Positions 1 to 12,839 of a stretch of DNA of 64,000 bases are shown here, piece by piece. The position numbers were made by a program, and so were the translations under genes. Source of the DNA: Urechis unicinctus (lineage: Eukaryota > Annelida > Polychaeta > Xenopneusta > Urechidae); NCBI GenBank assembly GCA_034190875.2, contig CM067358.1, positions 71,012,097-71,076,096 of the forward strand, in the 5' to 3' direction. The notes under the pieces are model-generated. The model made no database searches and had not been told where the DNA came from. It saw only the letters and a program-made list of their open reading frames with translations. How positions within the stretch are numbered: the first letter of the stretch is position 1; each line of letters opens with the position of its first letter.

Positions 1-298
1 TCCTAGCAATTGGCCGTGGGATGCAAATTTGAAGTTGTTCTTGCCAGTTTCGGGCAGTGTGATGTAGATTTGAAGTTGTTCTTGCTAGCAACCGGCAGTG
101 TGATGCAGGTTTGAAGTTGTTCTTGCCAGCATGCTGCAGTGTGATGCAGGTTTGAAGTTGGTCTTGCCAGCATCCGGCCGTATGATGCAGGTTTGAAGTT
201 GTTCTTGCCAGCATCCGCCAGTGTGATGCAGGTTTGAAGTTGTTCTTGCAAGCATCCGCCAGTGTGATGCAGGTTTGAAGTTGTTCTTGCCAGGTGTG
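1..298. repeat. Minisatellite, about 41-bp unit, 7 copies
   Basis: Unit contains GATGCAGGTTTGAAGTTGTT and CTTGCCAGCATCCGCCAGTG. Truncated by the window edge. A single degenerate unit occurs near 3750. Confidence 0.9.
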
Positions 299-1340
299 AT
301 CTGACAAGCCATCATATGACATACAACTGCTATACGCAAGCGAGTGAATCAAGGTTCCACGGGTTGCAATTCTTCAATCCACTGCTACCGTTCACAGTGC
401 GGTCCATTCGATAGTATGATCTTCAACTAGAAGGTTACCACAGCTTTTCACAGTAGGCGACTCCAGGAAGCTTTTCGACAGAGTTAAGCAATAGTGTGAA
501 CAGCTACATATGTATCTGCTAATAAAGTAGCAAACGATGACAAATGTAGCTGAGAGTCAGAAAGCATTTGGATCATACTGTTTCCACGTGCTTGCTAACA
601 ATAAATACCTAGGTGAATGAACTGCTGATTATAATCTTATCATTAAGACAGAGTTGTCGATGTGAACGGTTGACCTTAATCATATTATCCTGCTGCTATT
701 TCTAGGCAGAGAAGTGATGGGTGATTAACAATGCGCCGCAGATTACAAAGGTAATTCCTGACAGGACCATCCTCAGGTAGGCAATCTCAACGATAAATAT
801 CACGCTATATTTAGGCTTTTCTATTATTTCACTGTACATCTTACTGATGGTAAATTCTCTCCCGGTCTGTTCATTCTCTGTACATCTTATTGGTGGTAAA
901 TTCTCTGTATTTCTTATGGGTTTATCATTTAGTGCATATTTGATTGCTTGTTCGTTGTGATAAGTGATTCATTCCCTGCACATGGTGGTTTATCCTTTGT
1001 GCATGTGATAAGATTTCATTCCCTCTGATAGGTGGCTTACTCCTGTGATAAGTGTATTCAATCTCTGTGTATGTCATAGCTTGTTAATTGCTTGTGTTAC
1101 TGAGAAGTTGCTCACTCTCTTCGCATGGGCGATGATCAATTGTCAATGGTGTTTTAAATTTCAATGGCGTTGTTTATTTCAATGGTGTTGTAAATTTTAA
1201 GTGTGCTGCAAGAGAGATGACTCCCCAATAACACGCTATTGCTGGGTGCTGGGATACCAGTGTACGGCTTTATCCAAGAGAACGATATTTTTTCGCCGGA
1301 TTCCAATCTTATCAGCGCCTTGTCTTAAAAGCCTATTTAC

Positions 1341-1671
1341 ACGTTAATGGATCAGATAGTGGCGTAGATGGATCAGATAGTGGCGTAGGTGGATCAGATA
1401 GTGGCGTAGATGGATCAGATAGTGGCATAGGTGGATCAGATAGTGGCGTAGGTGGACCAGATGGTGGCGTAGGTGGATCAGATAGTGGCGTAGGTGGACC
1501 AGATAGTGGCGTAGATGGATCAGATAGTGGCGTAGGTGGATCAGATAGTGGCGTAGATGGATCAGATAGTGGCGTAGGTGGATCAGATAGTGGCGTAGGT
1601 GGATCAGATAGTGGCTTAGGTGGATCAGATAGTGGCGTAGATGGATCAGATAGTGGCGTAGATGGATAGGC
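1341..1671. repeat. Minisatellite, 21-bp unit, about 15 copies
   Basis: Unit GTAGATGGATCAGATAGTGG plus C. The paralogous site near 4750 has only about one unit, so it expanded in this copy alone. Confidence 0.92.
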
Positions 1672-2094
1672 AAATGTAGCTAGAACATGTTGTTGGTATG
1701 CACCTTGTACACAATCCCACTCTTGCATTATAAATGTTTGTGGACTAAAAAGTTGGCGTCCATTGTTGTCAGAATCTTATTATTCCGCATTAATCACCGT
1801 TGATTGAGCAGCTTGTCAACACTGTCCTTTTCATTAATACCAACACGTCCACCATAATCTATAATTACTTAGCTGACCCATCCTGCCGACGTAACAGCAT
1901 GTTTGTTTACGAATACGACGAAGCTTGTATTTGGCCCGCTCAATCCTGTTCAAGTAGTGACGTTAGTGATAGTTGCCCTCATATCTGTCAATGTAACAAA
2001 GCTCTTGATAGTCTTTGTAAGTCATATTAATGCAGCAACGTTGCTGATAGATGACGTCGGCATGGTAAATATATTGTAAAGCTGTAGCCGTGCT

Positions 2095-2470
2095 CCTGGT
2101 TCTACGTCGACCACGACAGCTACTCGCCCTGCCCTCCCCTACCCGACCCTACCCTACCTTCTCCTACCCTCTTCTACCTTCCCTTCCCACTGCACCTAAC
2201 CATCCCAACTACTGCAGCACGCCACCCCCTCAAACAATCCACCAACCCGCCATCCCGACACAGCCATCAACTGCAGCACGCCACTAACCCTCCCGCCATC
2301 CCGCCACCATTTCCCTTTTCAACCTACTGCAAAACCCCCAAACCCTTCACACAACCAATCACCACTACCCATCGGTCTACTGCAGAACGCCCTATCCCTC
2401 CACCCACCCCCTCGTCCGATCCAACCACCTTCTACAGAACCGCATGTTCACTGTCCTCTTCCTGTCGCGC
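2095..2470. repeat. C-rich low-complexity stretch
   Basis: Long runs of CCCTACC, ACCCGCC and CACC. It sits at the place that in copy 2 has become the large 5560-7000 array. No gene. Confidence 0.7.
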
Positions 2471-2830
2471 GGCAGATTCCCATGTCTCTCCAGACTGCCT
2501 TCCGTCATCTGTCGTCATTCGAGTGTCATATCAGCGTTCAAAACTAGTACGTCACATACGTCCGCACAATTCATTCCTCAATGTCTCTCAATGTAATATT
2601 CACGAGCACATGCTGAGTTGAATGCATTATATGCTATGAGGTTGCATATCTCACGTAGTTATTTGCAAGAAGCGCTTCTCGCTCCACGCCCACATTGTCT
2701 ACTATGAGATCACCACCATACAGAAAAGCTTACTTAAAACTCGCTACATCAATATTTCAGTACCATGAGTTGAGCACCAGACCTACTGCTGAGATAACTT
2801 AGCGTCAATATGTCTCGTCTATCTGAAGAT

Positions 2831-3734
2831 TACATCTTTCCTCGCCTTGTATAAACCCATTAAAATTCACGTCGGTAACAAAACTTAAAAACCAGTCAAT
2901 TGCTCAACATTTATATTTTAAGTATTGGGCCGCCTCCAGGGCATGTTTTCCGGAGTTAACATTACAACCTAACAATCGATTAGCGTTTGTTGATTTTAAG
3001 GAGCAGCTTCATCGAGCACGTGGATACCATTATCCTGCTATTAGTCTAGTTGTAAAAGAAAGCAGTCATCAGGAATATTATCTTCCATACATAAACATAA
3101 CATACGACTACAGGCACATTGTATTACATATAAACATATTCACAGATTACGGAGACAATCTGCGTATTTAGTTTAATATTGGTTCATTTTAGGTAATCCT
3201 CTGTGCCCTTGTCATTGCAGTATTAAAGATACGGTTAGATTGCTAGAGGTGACGACAAATACCGAAATGCGGTGCATCCAATGCGTCATCTGCTCGATCG
3301 CTTCTCATTCACCTTGACCTCTCATTGTATTCAAAGACCAGAGGAAAACCATATCTAGAGCCGTCGGTTAGTGTGAGCCGTTAATCCTCACAAGCTGACG
3401 CGTACCAAGCGTGTTACTTCATCATCAGCCGGCAGTGAGCGATTTGGTGAGGCCAGAGGAGGGAACATGAAACGTCAGAACGCGATTAATCGATAAATTA
3501 TTCGTGGCTATACAGATGCGTTAGGTTTTAAAGGTACAATGGATGTGAAATGATTGCGGTCATATTTGACATCAAGGCGACCGTACAGGTGTATCAATGA
3601 CACCCATGGTTTGATGATAAAACCTGAAGTTATGGTGATATTCGCTGACTACAGAATAGGAGGCCTAATTAACCCGACAACAATGACACCTTTAAACATG
3701 CTTTATTGCCTTATACTTGCTTCTGGTGTGGCAC
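2831..3734. other. Unique DNA without recognised gene
   Basis: AT-rich non-repetitive sequence; the longest open frames lack coding character or family resemblance. Confidence 0.5.
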
Positions 3735-6700
3735 AGATTAGCAGCTATCAAGTTGTTTTTGCAAGTTTCAGGCTGTGTGATCTGAACAAGCCGCACATCA
3801 CGATCACCTGCTACATACAAGCGATGGAACTAGGTGCGTTATGTTAACAACTCTGATATGTACTGATATTGTTGTCTGGGCAACACATTTAATAGCATGG
3901 CCGTCAGCGTCCAAAGTTTCACAGCAGTCGATTCCAGAAAGTTATTCGACAATATCAAAAAAACCTAATTTATATGCATATTCGTATCAATGCACGTACT
4001 TCTTGCGTGAACTGCTTTAAGACGAAGATTAAAGTAATAGAGATCATCAGTTCATGAGATCCCCAAAACTCATTAAGCACCTTATAGCGGGCACTTCAGC
4101 AAGAAAGCATATGTATCATACTGTTTGCACCAGGTAGCTTACAATATCCTGGCTGAATGTACAAATGCTGATCACAGTTATATCATTCAGACTTAAATGA
4201 CTGTAAAACACATGGCAATGACAACTATAGGCTTCATCCTATCTAGACAGGTAAGTGATTAATGATGCGCCACAGGTATATCTTCCGGCAGGCAGTGTGA
4301 GTCGCACCTGTAATTATAGCATTGTCAATTGTTTGAAAATCTCCCTGATAATGGGTACCACATTACATGCCGCTAGAGGCGCAACGAGCAAGAATGGTCC
4401 AATGTTTTCCACTCTGGTCAGTGCATGTCAAAAGGATCTCATTTTGTTGCACACATTCTCATTTTTGACTCATTCTATGATAAGTGATTCATTCTATGTA
4501 ACTCATATCGGTGGTTCATTTTGTGCACGTAAGATTGAAGGTTAATTCTTTGATTGATTTTCAATCTTTGTTCAACTGATACGTTGTTCATTTCCTGTAA
4601 TGTGATTGGTGGTTTATTCTGAGAATATCTAACGGGCGGCTTTTGATGTTGCATATTTCAAGGGTGTTACAAGAGAGGCCGCCTGCTCAGATGTAGGAGG
4701 TCTTCCAAGTACAATATCAATGCCTGGTCCTAGATGTATATCTACTGTTTAATGCAGCAGGTAGTGGTGTAGATGGAGGGGCTGATACAGGGAGGGCAAG
4801 TTGTTGGCTCACACTCCTTGCACGAACACTCTCTTGCATTATTAAGTTTTCTGACAAAAACAAAATTACCGCCATTGCTGTCATTAAACTTATGGTTCTT
4901 AATTATTCAGTATTAATTCACTTTTGATGACACTCTCTGACGGCGCTGCCTGTCTACAGGTTGTTTCCCCATAACATCCACCCATCAAGCGCTCATTAAT
5001 ACACAACGTGTCCCCGCATGTTACCACTAATGGCGTGCTTAGGTCCAGCGTTTCCACACGCTCACATCAGCTATTGCCCCAATCATAAGCCAATGAATGA
5101 CAATCTACAAACATACTCCAACATCGTACACATGCTTTGGGATATTAAATAGCAACCTTACTGGTTAAGTGAACGCCCCACCCTCGGCGTAGCAGTTATA
5201 ATGCTTGAATCAAGCTGCATTGAGAATACAACGAATCACGTAATTAGCGCAATCAGTCCCGACGAATTAGAGACGCAAGTAAGACGTGTCCTCATTTACG
5301 TAAATGTAACAGTGCCTCCGATTGGTTGGTCAAGTCCTATATATGTTAAGGCGATGGTGATGGGTGTGATCGGTGATGCAGTTCTGTATAGTCTCCTACT
5401 GCTCGCCAAGTTCCACGCCGAACCTGCAGCATCCCGCCGATAACATTCCGGCTCACACCTTACTCCTAAACAACTAAATTAATGAAGCACGCCAATAACG
5501 GAGCAATAACACTCTGGCTCACCAATAACCCTACTCAGCCATCTACTTCAGCACGCCCCTACCCGGTCACCTCAAGCAACACCTCCTTACCCTCCACTCA
5601 CCCGGTCACCTCAAGCAACACCAACTTACCCTCCCATCACCCGGTCACTTCAAGCAACACCCACTTACCCTCCACTCACCCAGTCACCTCAAGCAACACC
5701 CACTTACCCTCCACTCGCCCAGTCACCTCAAGCAACACCCACTTACCCTCCACCCATCCAGTCACCTCAAGCAACACCTCCTTACCCTCCACCCTCTTGT
5801 CACCTCAAGCAACACCTCCTTACCCTCCACCCACCCGGTCACCTCAAGCAACACCAACTTACCCTCCACCCAACGGGTCACCTCAAACAACACCCACTCA
5901 CCCTCCCATCACCCGGTCACCTCAAGCAACACCTACTTACCCTCCACTCCACTCAAGCAACACCCACTTACCCTCCACTCACCCGGTCACCTCAAGCAAC
6001 ACCCACTTACCCTCCACCCACCCGGTCACCTCAAGCAACACCCACTTACCCTCCACTCACCCGGTCACCTCAAGCAACACCAAATTACCCTCCACTCACC
6101 CGGTCACCTCAAGCAACACCCACTTACCCTCCCCCCCACCCTCCTTACCCTCCAACCCACCCACCCGGTCTCACCCGGTCACCTCAAGCAACACCCACTT
6201 ACCCTCCACCCACCCGGTCACCTCAAGCAACACCAACTTACCCTCCACTCACCCGGTCACCTCAAGCAACACCCACTTACCCTCCCATCACCCAGTCACC
6301 TCAAGCAACACCAATTACCCTCCACCCACCCCGTCACCTCAAGCAACACCTCCTTACCCTCCACCCACCCCAGTCACCTCAAGTCACCTCAAGCAACACC
6401 CTCCTTACCCTCCACCCACCCGGTCACCTCAAGCAACACCCACCAACTTACCCTCCACTCACCCCTCCTTACCCTCCCACCCACCCGTCACCTCAAGCAA
6501 CACCCACTTACCCTCCCCCCATCACCCCTCCCACCTAAAGCAAAGCAACACCTCCTTTATACCCACTTACCCTCCACCCACCCGGTCACCTCAAGCAACA
6601 CCCACTTACCCTCCACCCACCCGGTCACCTCAAGCAACACCTCCTTACCCTCCACCCACCGGGTCACCTCAAGCAACACCTCCTTACCCTCCACCCACCG

Positions 6701-7450
6701 GTCACCTCAAGCAACACCCACCCTCCACTACCCACCCCCGGTCACCTCAAGCAACACCCCTTACCCCCTCCACCCACCCCTCCTTACCCTCCACCCACCC
6801 GGTCACCTCAAGCAACACCTCTTTACCCTCAACTCACCCAGTCACCTCAAGCAACACCTCCTTACCCTCCACCCCCCACCACCTCAAGCAACACCTCCTT
6901 ACCCTCCACCCACCCGGTCACCTCAAGCAACACCTCCTTACCCTCCACCCACCCGGTCACCTCAAGCAACACCTCCTTACCCTCCACCCAGCAAGCAACA
7001 CCTCACCTCAACCCAGCACCTCCCCTGTTGAATTAGGTCCATCCATGCTGGTCCTTGCCGACCCTCCACCCCCACATATGTTGACCATCCTTGAATCGCT
7101 GAATCGCTGACGTTTCGCTGATGTCCCCAAGTAACTCCCGTGGTTTCCACAGGTAAATTTTATTGCTTTGATAAATAATCATGGTTGAACATGTTGTGGA
7201 GGAGTGTACGCCCCACCTACATTCTCGTCTGCGAGATTGCCACTATAAAGAAAAGCTCACATAAAACTCACGGCAGTAATATCATAGTAACTCGAGACCC
7301 AGACCTACTGTGATAGGAAAAAGCCACGAGAGGTTATTTTCTCGAGAAGATGATGCCGCTGTTCACGCTGTACCAAGCAGCGAGTTGAAAGCACTCTGTG
7401 CTGTGAGGTTACATGTCTTACGTAGTTATTTGCGATAAGTGCTTCTCGCA
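3735..7450. repeat. Ancient segmental duplication, copy 2
   Basis: Collinear partner of 270-2830, tens of percent diverged. Longer mainly because of the array at 5560-7000. Confidence 0.75.
5560..7000. repeat. Minisatellite, about 38-bp unit, over 35 copies
   Basis: Unit CACCCGGTCACCTCAAGCAA then CACCCACTTACCCTCCAC, with truncated and chimeric units. It gives a 542-residue Pro/Thr/Ser open frame that is a repeat artefact. Confidence 0.93.
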
Positions 7451-7764
7451 CTGAAGGGTAATCTGTCTTCAGACCAATGCTACGTGCATCATCAATCCAT
7501 TCTACTTGATGGCTGCAATATGACGGCTTGGTACAGGATCACTGATGGGCGTTATGTGCTGCCACCTATCGTCGGCCAATACAATCGCTGCAATTGGTCG
7601 GGATCTTTCTCAGATATAACAGGAAACCATTCATGTCTTTGCTGGATAACGCTGGCGTAGCGTGTGACTAAATGCGGTGCCTTCAACTGATGTAGTAGCC
7701 TCCTGGCAATGGCATCTCACGTTTCCTTTCATTCGGAACCATCCCCAAACAATGATTGCTTAAT

Positions 7765-8452
7765 GGCACCTCACGCTAGCTAGTTATCCCATGTGCGTAC
7801 TATGCCTGACCTAGCTAGTTATCATATGTGCGAGTCATGTCTACTCTTGCTAGTTATCCCATGCACTAGCCATTCCTGTCCTAGCTAAATATCATATGCA
7901 CTAGCCATGCCTGTCCTAGCTAGTTGTCCCATGCACTAGCCATGCCTGTCCTAGCTAGTTGTCCCATGCACTAGCCATGCCTGTCCTAGCTAGTTATCCC
8001 ATGCACTAGCCATGCCTGTCCTAGCTAGTTATCCCATGCACTAGCCATGCCTGTCCTAGCTAGTTATCCCATGCACTAGCCATGCCTGTCCTAGCTAGTT
8101 ATCCCATGCACTAGCCATGCCTGTCCTAGCTAGTTATCCCATGCACTAGCCATGCCTGTCCTAGCAAGTTATCCCATGCACGAGCCATGCTTGCCCTAGC
8201 TAGTTATCCCCTGTGCGAGCCATGCTTGCCCTAGCTAGTTATCCCCTGTGCGAGCCATGCTTGCCCTAGAAAGTTATCCCATGTGCGAGCCATGCTTGCC
8301 CTAGCTAGTTATCCCCTGTGCGAGCCATGCTTGCCCTAGCTAGTTATCCCATGTGCGAGCCATACTTGCCCTAGCTAGTTATCCCATGTGCGAGCCATGC
8401 TTGCCCTAGCTAGTTATCCCATGTGCGTACAATGTCTGCCCTAGTATTAAAG
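7765..8452. repeat. Minisatellite, 35-bp unit, about 19 copies, left part
   Basis: Unit CTAGCTAGTTATCCCATGCA then CTAGCCATGCCTGTC. The central units are nearly identical and the outer ones diverged. The array resumes at 9969 after an insertion. Confidence 0.93.
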
Positions 8453-9968
8453 GTAGATTTTCTAAGCTTTTCTTGCTTATGCACGCTTTTCGTTATAGTA
8501 CTGTGACTCACTGCCTGTGGTTGCTGGAGTGGGGACTAATCAGAGGAAATTAACGCGAGTCCTGGAGTAGAGTTGCTTATTTGGTTTATTTAGATTTCAA
8601 CAATGAAGCTCCCTGGAATCTCGCGGTCCGAATCGTTTCTCTGACTAGATGATCTCTATGACTAACCCATCTGGACTCCTGATAAAGGGTCCCGCGATAG
8701 GCCAGGCTAAAACAATCCCCACGTGACACGACGAGTCCACTTGGAGGGTGAACTCGCTTGTTGTGAGGATTGCTACAATCAGGGTTACACCCCTCCCAAA
8801 GAGTGGTGTGATGTAACCCGGGCTCTAGTGCTGATAATTTAGGGGGGAGGCTTTTTAAGAACGTATGAGCCAGAATATTATTATAACATCCTCCCCAACC
8901 ATAATAAAGTTGAACTTCCACTGTTCAATAAATTTAGAATTTACCCTTAAATTTTGAAAATTGACTTTGTTAAACTAATTGAAGGTTGATGAAATGGAAT
9001 TTGGAATAAGAGTTATAAAGTAAATGGACAGCACAACACGAGCCCAATATTATTAGATTTTGAATTTTGAGTGATCCCAGGGTAGCTTGGACATGCGCCA
9101 ATACTGTTTGACATTGGCACATTTCCATAACAAAATAGGTGATTATATAAGTTTACAATAATTTTTCAAATGTTCTAATTTCGCTAGCCTAAATGGTATT
9201 AGGATAAATATATTACAATAAAATGGAAAGAATTAAAATATGGAATACTCTAGCCGTTATGACATTAATTACATTTTCACAGTATTACTCCGCACTTAAA
9301 CCACATGGAAAAAAGCGATGAGCCTATACTTGACAATAGTGAACTGGTGAAAAAACATATTGTAGCTAATTAAATTATTAATTTTGAAAGTATTTAATTT
9401 ATGTTATGAAAACTTATTATACAAACACAATGGACTAATGCCATGGAAATTTGTGGATCTCTTTGGATGTTTCTTGAAGATGAAATATCTGGAGGGCTGC
9501 CGCATTGGGTTCGCCAGGTGTCGCTTGCGGGGAGGGGTGTGCGTTATCCGACGCCTGGTTGTGCCGTTGTGTATCTCCACTGTATCCTTGGTCAGGGAGA
9601 CGTCAGCTTTGGCTACAAGGTGTTGGCGCGTCGGGTGAAGGCGCTATCTCCCTCTTGTATGGCGTAAATATACCTGGGAACAAATGAACTTACGGCAGCG
9701 ATCAGTGTGTCTTGATTATGAATGTTCAATGTGTGCGTGTAAGTGTGAGTGAGTATGTAATTTTTGTGTAATATTATAACATCAAAATGAATGTTGGTGT
9801 CACAGCAAGCGAGTTCACCCTCCAAGTGGACTCGTCGTGTCACGTGGGGATTGTTACAATCAGGGTTACACCCCTCCCAAAGAGTGGTGTGATGTAACCC
9901 GGGCTCTCGTGCTGATAATTTGGGGGGGGGAGGCTTTTTAAGAACGTATGAGTCAGAATAGTATTATA
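8453..9968. mobile_element. Insertion splitting the CTAGCTAG minisatellite
   Basis: About 1.5 kb of non-array, AT-rich DNA between identical array units. It holds two copies (about 8758-8890 and 9845-9972) of a block containing ACCCCTCCCAAAGAGTGGTG and GTGATGTAACCCGGGCTCT. Beside each is a 42-bp segment (8719-8760; 9805-9846) in opposite orientation. No transposase seen; class unknown. Confidence 0.6.
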
Positions 9969-10036
9969 ACACTAGCTAGCTATGCCATGTGCGTACAATG
10001 TCTGCCCTAGCTAGTTATCCCATGTGCGAGCCATGC
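9969..10036. repeat. Minisatellite, right remnant
   Basis: About two CTAGCTAGTTATCCCATGTG units continuing the array interrupted at 8452. Confidence 0.85.
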
Positions 10037-10039
10037 ATC

Positions 10040-10857
10040 TTCTTAACCATGAGTTAGTTCAGGTAAGCATTCACTGCTCGGCTTCTTTAATATGCCTATT
10101 GATGTTGCCTTTAAGAATAGAGAGCGATTGCAATTAGAAGCATTAAGCATCTATTAAGGAAGTCATATACCTGGGATACTTAACTGGTGGGGGGGGGGGC
10201 GTCTTCATCAAAAGGAGTTTATGTCTTTGTACACTGCATGACATGTCATTATCGAGAGGTTCAACAGTACCTTGTGATTTTGTTATTTTGTAGTAAGCGC
10301 CACCTGACGACGAGATCGTGCCTCTCTCATTAGCATACTCTCCTCATAGCTGGTCGGAATGAGTCCTCTTAGCGTGGCCATCAACCGATTATTCTATGAC
10401 CATAATGGCTCCTCATAATGTACATTTATGAACAGATTGATTGCTCAACTTATGTGGCGTCGTCATAAGCCCTCACTCTGCCATTTCCCATACATTCTAC
10501 TATTAATTCAAGGTAAGAAGAAGTAGCCGCTCGGTGAGGTTTCAATATCTCGTCATATTTGATTGCACCGCTCGTTCTACTAAGTTGTTTTGAGACTGCA
10601 TTTGTGCCACGTGGGGCTTCATCGTAAAGAAAATAAAGAGCCCGGGTCTTATACGGCACCTAATGAGATCAAGCGGACCAGTGATAATGTGCTGCTTCGG
10701 AATGGCATTCATGACGGTTTCTCTACAGTTTTTTGTTAAACGTATATTTCACTGTGTTACATCAGTTTATCAATCTTAGCGATAGTTAACGAGTCGCTGT
10801 TCTTCCACCTTAAACGAAGCATTATGCGGAATTAATTTAATGGTTCTTTATTCAAGC
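10040..10857. other. Unique DNA, no gene seen
   Basis: Non-repetitive apart from a poly-G run near 10190. No family resemblance found in any frame. Confidence 0.5.
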
Positions 10858-11092
10858 AGGTCCTAATCCTCAGGTGCTGAACCTCAGGTAAACGTCTGAC
10901 CTGCCAAGCCCACTGGACGCAGTGCTGTACCTCAGGTAAACGTGTGGCCTGCCAAGCCCACTGGACGCAGTGCTGTACCTCAGGTAAACGTGTGGCCTGA
11001 CAAGCCCACTGGACGCAGTGCTCTACCTCAGGTAAACGTGTGACCTGCCAAGCCCACTGGACGCAGTGCTGTACCTCAGGTAAACGTGTTAG
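10858..11092. repeat. Minisatellite, 48-bp unit, about 5 copies, each with CAG/GTAAAC
   Basis: Unit includes TGTACCTCAGGTAAACGTGT and CAAGCCCACTGGACGCAGTG. Each unit contains a good 5' splice consensus on the strand of the downstream cyclase gene. Confidence 0.9.
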
Positions 11093-11117
11093 AGGTTATA
11101 GTGAGCCCGCGTGGGGC

Positions 11118-11600
11118 AGAAAATGTCTCCTCGTGTCGTGTGTCTGTCTGTGGTGTGGTGTATCAATGTCTCCTCGTGTCGTGTGTCTGTCAGTGGTGTG
11201 GTGTATCAATGTCTCCTAGTGTCGTGTGTCCGTCAGTGGTGTGGTGTATCAATGCCTCCTTGTGTCGTGTCTGTCAGTGGTGTATCAATGTCTCCTCGTG
11301 TCGTGTATCTGTCAGTGGTGTGGTGTATCAATGTCTCCCCGTACAGTTTGCCTGTCAGTGGTGTGGTGTATCAATGTCTCCCCGTACAGTTTGCCTGTCA
11401 GTGGTGTGGTGTATCAATGTCTCCCCGTGCAGTATGTCTATCAGTGGTGTGGTGTATCAATGTCTCTCCGTGCAGTTTGCCTGTCAGTGGTGTGGTGTAT
11501 CAATGTCTCCCCGAGCAGTATGTCTGTCAGTGGTGTGGTGTATCAATGTCTCTCCGTGCAGTTTGCCTGTCAGTGGTGTGGTGTATCAATGGGTCCTCCT
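11118..11600. repeat. Minisatellite, 42-bp unit, about 11 copies
   Basis: Unit CAGTGGTGTGGTGTATCAAT then GTCTCCCCGTGCAGTTTGCC. It is open in all three + frames, giving Cys/Val-rich artefact frames. Confidence 0.92.
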
Positions 11601-11604
11601 GTAG

Positions 11605-12050
11605 CACGTCCCCTGTGAGTCGTCGCGGTAGTATGGAGCATGTTAGGAGATTGATCACAGATTATCACGTGATGGAGTGGATCTCGTTTGGGGTAGGGTC
11701 GGCATGTTTGGATGAGGGATGTTGACTTGAAGCATGACGTGGCACATGTGATGCATTATTCCAGGTGAGATATGATTACAGGTGAGGAATACAATACCGA
11801 CAGAAGTGCTTCATCTACATATCTTGTCTCACAGCACAAAGAATCGACGTGCCCTTATTGATTGTGGACATGGTAGTGCCCGGAAACTTTATCAACTAGT
11901 CTGTGTCTGTGTATTCTCACTCGTATGAGCGACCCAAACGCGGCTGTTGTCGACAGAGTAGAGGCGTCTGGTCTCATAACGCGGACGGATAGTCACTGGG
12001 TCACAACCTCAACTGCTTTCTAACTGTGACGTCACCGCCGATGAGCTACT
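11605..12050 (+). promoter_or_regulatory. Region upstream of the sGC start
   Basis: Non-repetitive 450 bases before the ATG; presumably promoter or 5' UTR. No clear TATA box. A TGACGTCACC element (CRE-like) lies at about 12027-12036. Confidence 0.4.
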
Positions 12051-12839
12051 ATGTACGGCCTACTACTTGAATCCATTTGCGACTCTATTAAAGAGCGATA
12101 CGGCGACGAGGTTTGGGAGGAGATACGCAGCATAGCTAACGTCGAGCAGCACAGCTTTGTGACACATGAGTGTTACTCAGAGACCGTCATCCCTCAAATC
12201 GCTCACGCCGTCAGCATCGTGACCGGCACACGCACCAGCGACATCATGCATTATTTCGGCTTCCAGTTTGTACAATTTACTGGTCAGTACGGCTATGATA
12301 CGATTCTGAAGGTCCTGGGTCGAAACATGCGCGATTTCCTCAATGGTCTCGATAACTTACACGAGTACTTGCGCATGAGTTACCCCAAGATGTGTGCGCC
12401 ATCTTTCTTCTGTGAGAATGAGACTAAAGAAGGCTTGATGCTTCACTACAGAAGCAAGCGGCGCGGCTTCATTCATTACGTCATGGGTCAGCTCCGCCAG
12501 GTGGGGCTGGTGTTCTACCAAACTGACTTGGAAATCGAGATCGTCAGCCTAGAAGAAGGAAACTCGGGAACCCATGCCATATTCATGCTCCACTTCGACA
12601 ACAAAGGCTTCATCGAACAAGAACAGCTCAAAAAACAAAAAATGAATGCCCGAGAAAAGTATTCAATCAAATGTGATGTATTTTTCCGAGCCTTTCCTTT
12701 CCACGTGATGTTCGGCCGTGATATGGTGATGAAGAGTGTGGGGACGGGGCTGACTTCGGTAATGCGCGATATCCGCGGGAAGAAACTAGACCGAATATTT
12801 GACTTGGCACGACCTCCAATTAACTTCCTCTTCCAAAAT
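12051..12839 (+). CDS. sGC exon 1: H-NOX domain and start of H-NOXA
   Basis: ATG at 12051, 263 codons, ends phase 0 at donor GTAAGTG. Carries the whole haem domain, His104 and YRSKR. One uninterrupted exon encodes more than a third of the protein. Confidence 0.95.

Larger units (their letters stand above)
270..2830. repeat. Ancient segmental duplication, copy 1
   Basis: Blocks of this stretch align in the same order with 3735-7450: TTTTCACAGTAGGCGACTCC (about 445) with TTTCACAGCAGTCGATTCC (about 3920); GATTAACAATGCGCCGCAG (about 723) with GATTAATGATGCGCCACAG (about 4257); CACTCTTGCATTAT (about 1720) with ACTCTCTTGCATTATTA (about 4830); GAGGTTGCATATCTCACGTA (about 2640) with GAGGTTACATGTCTTACGTA (about 7400). 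No gene recognised. Confidence 0.75.

Noticed and set aside
5482..7110. 542-codon Pro/Ser/Thr-rich frame, mucin-like
   Set aside because: Minisatellite translation with units in several frames and no conserved ends.
11086..11725. Cys/Val-rich frames of 130-204 codons
   Set aside because: Three overlapping frames of a 42-bp array without family resemblance.
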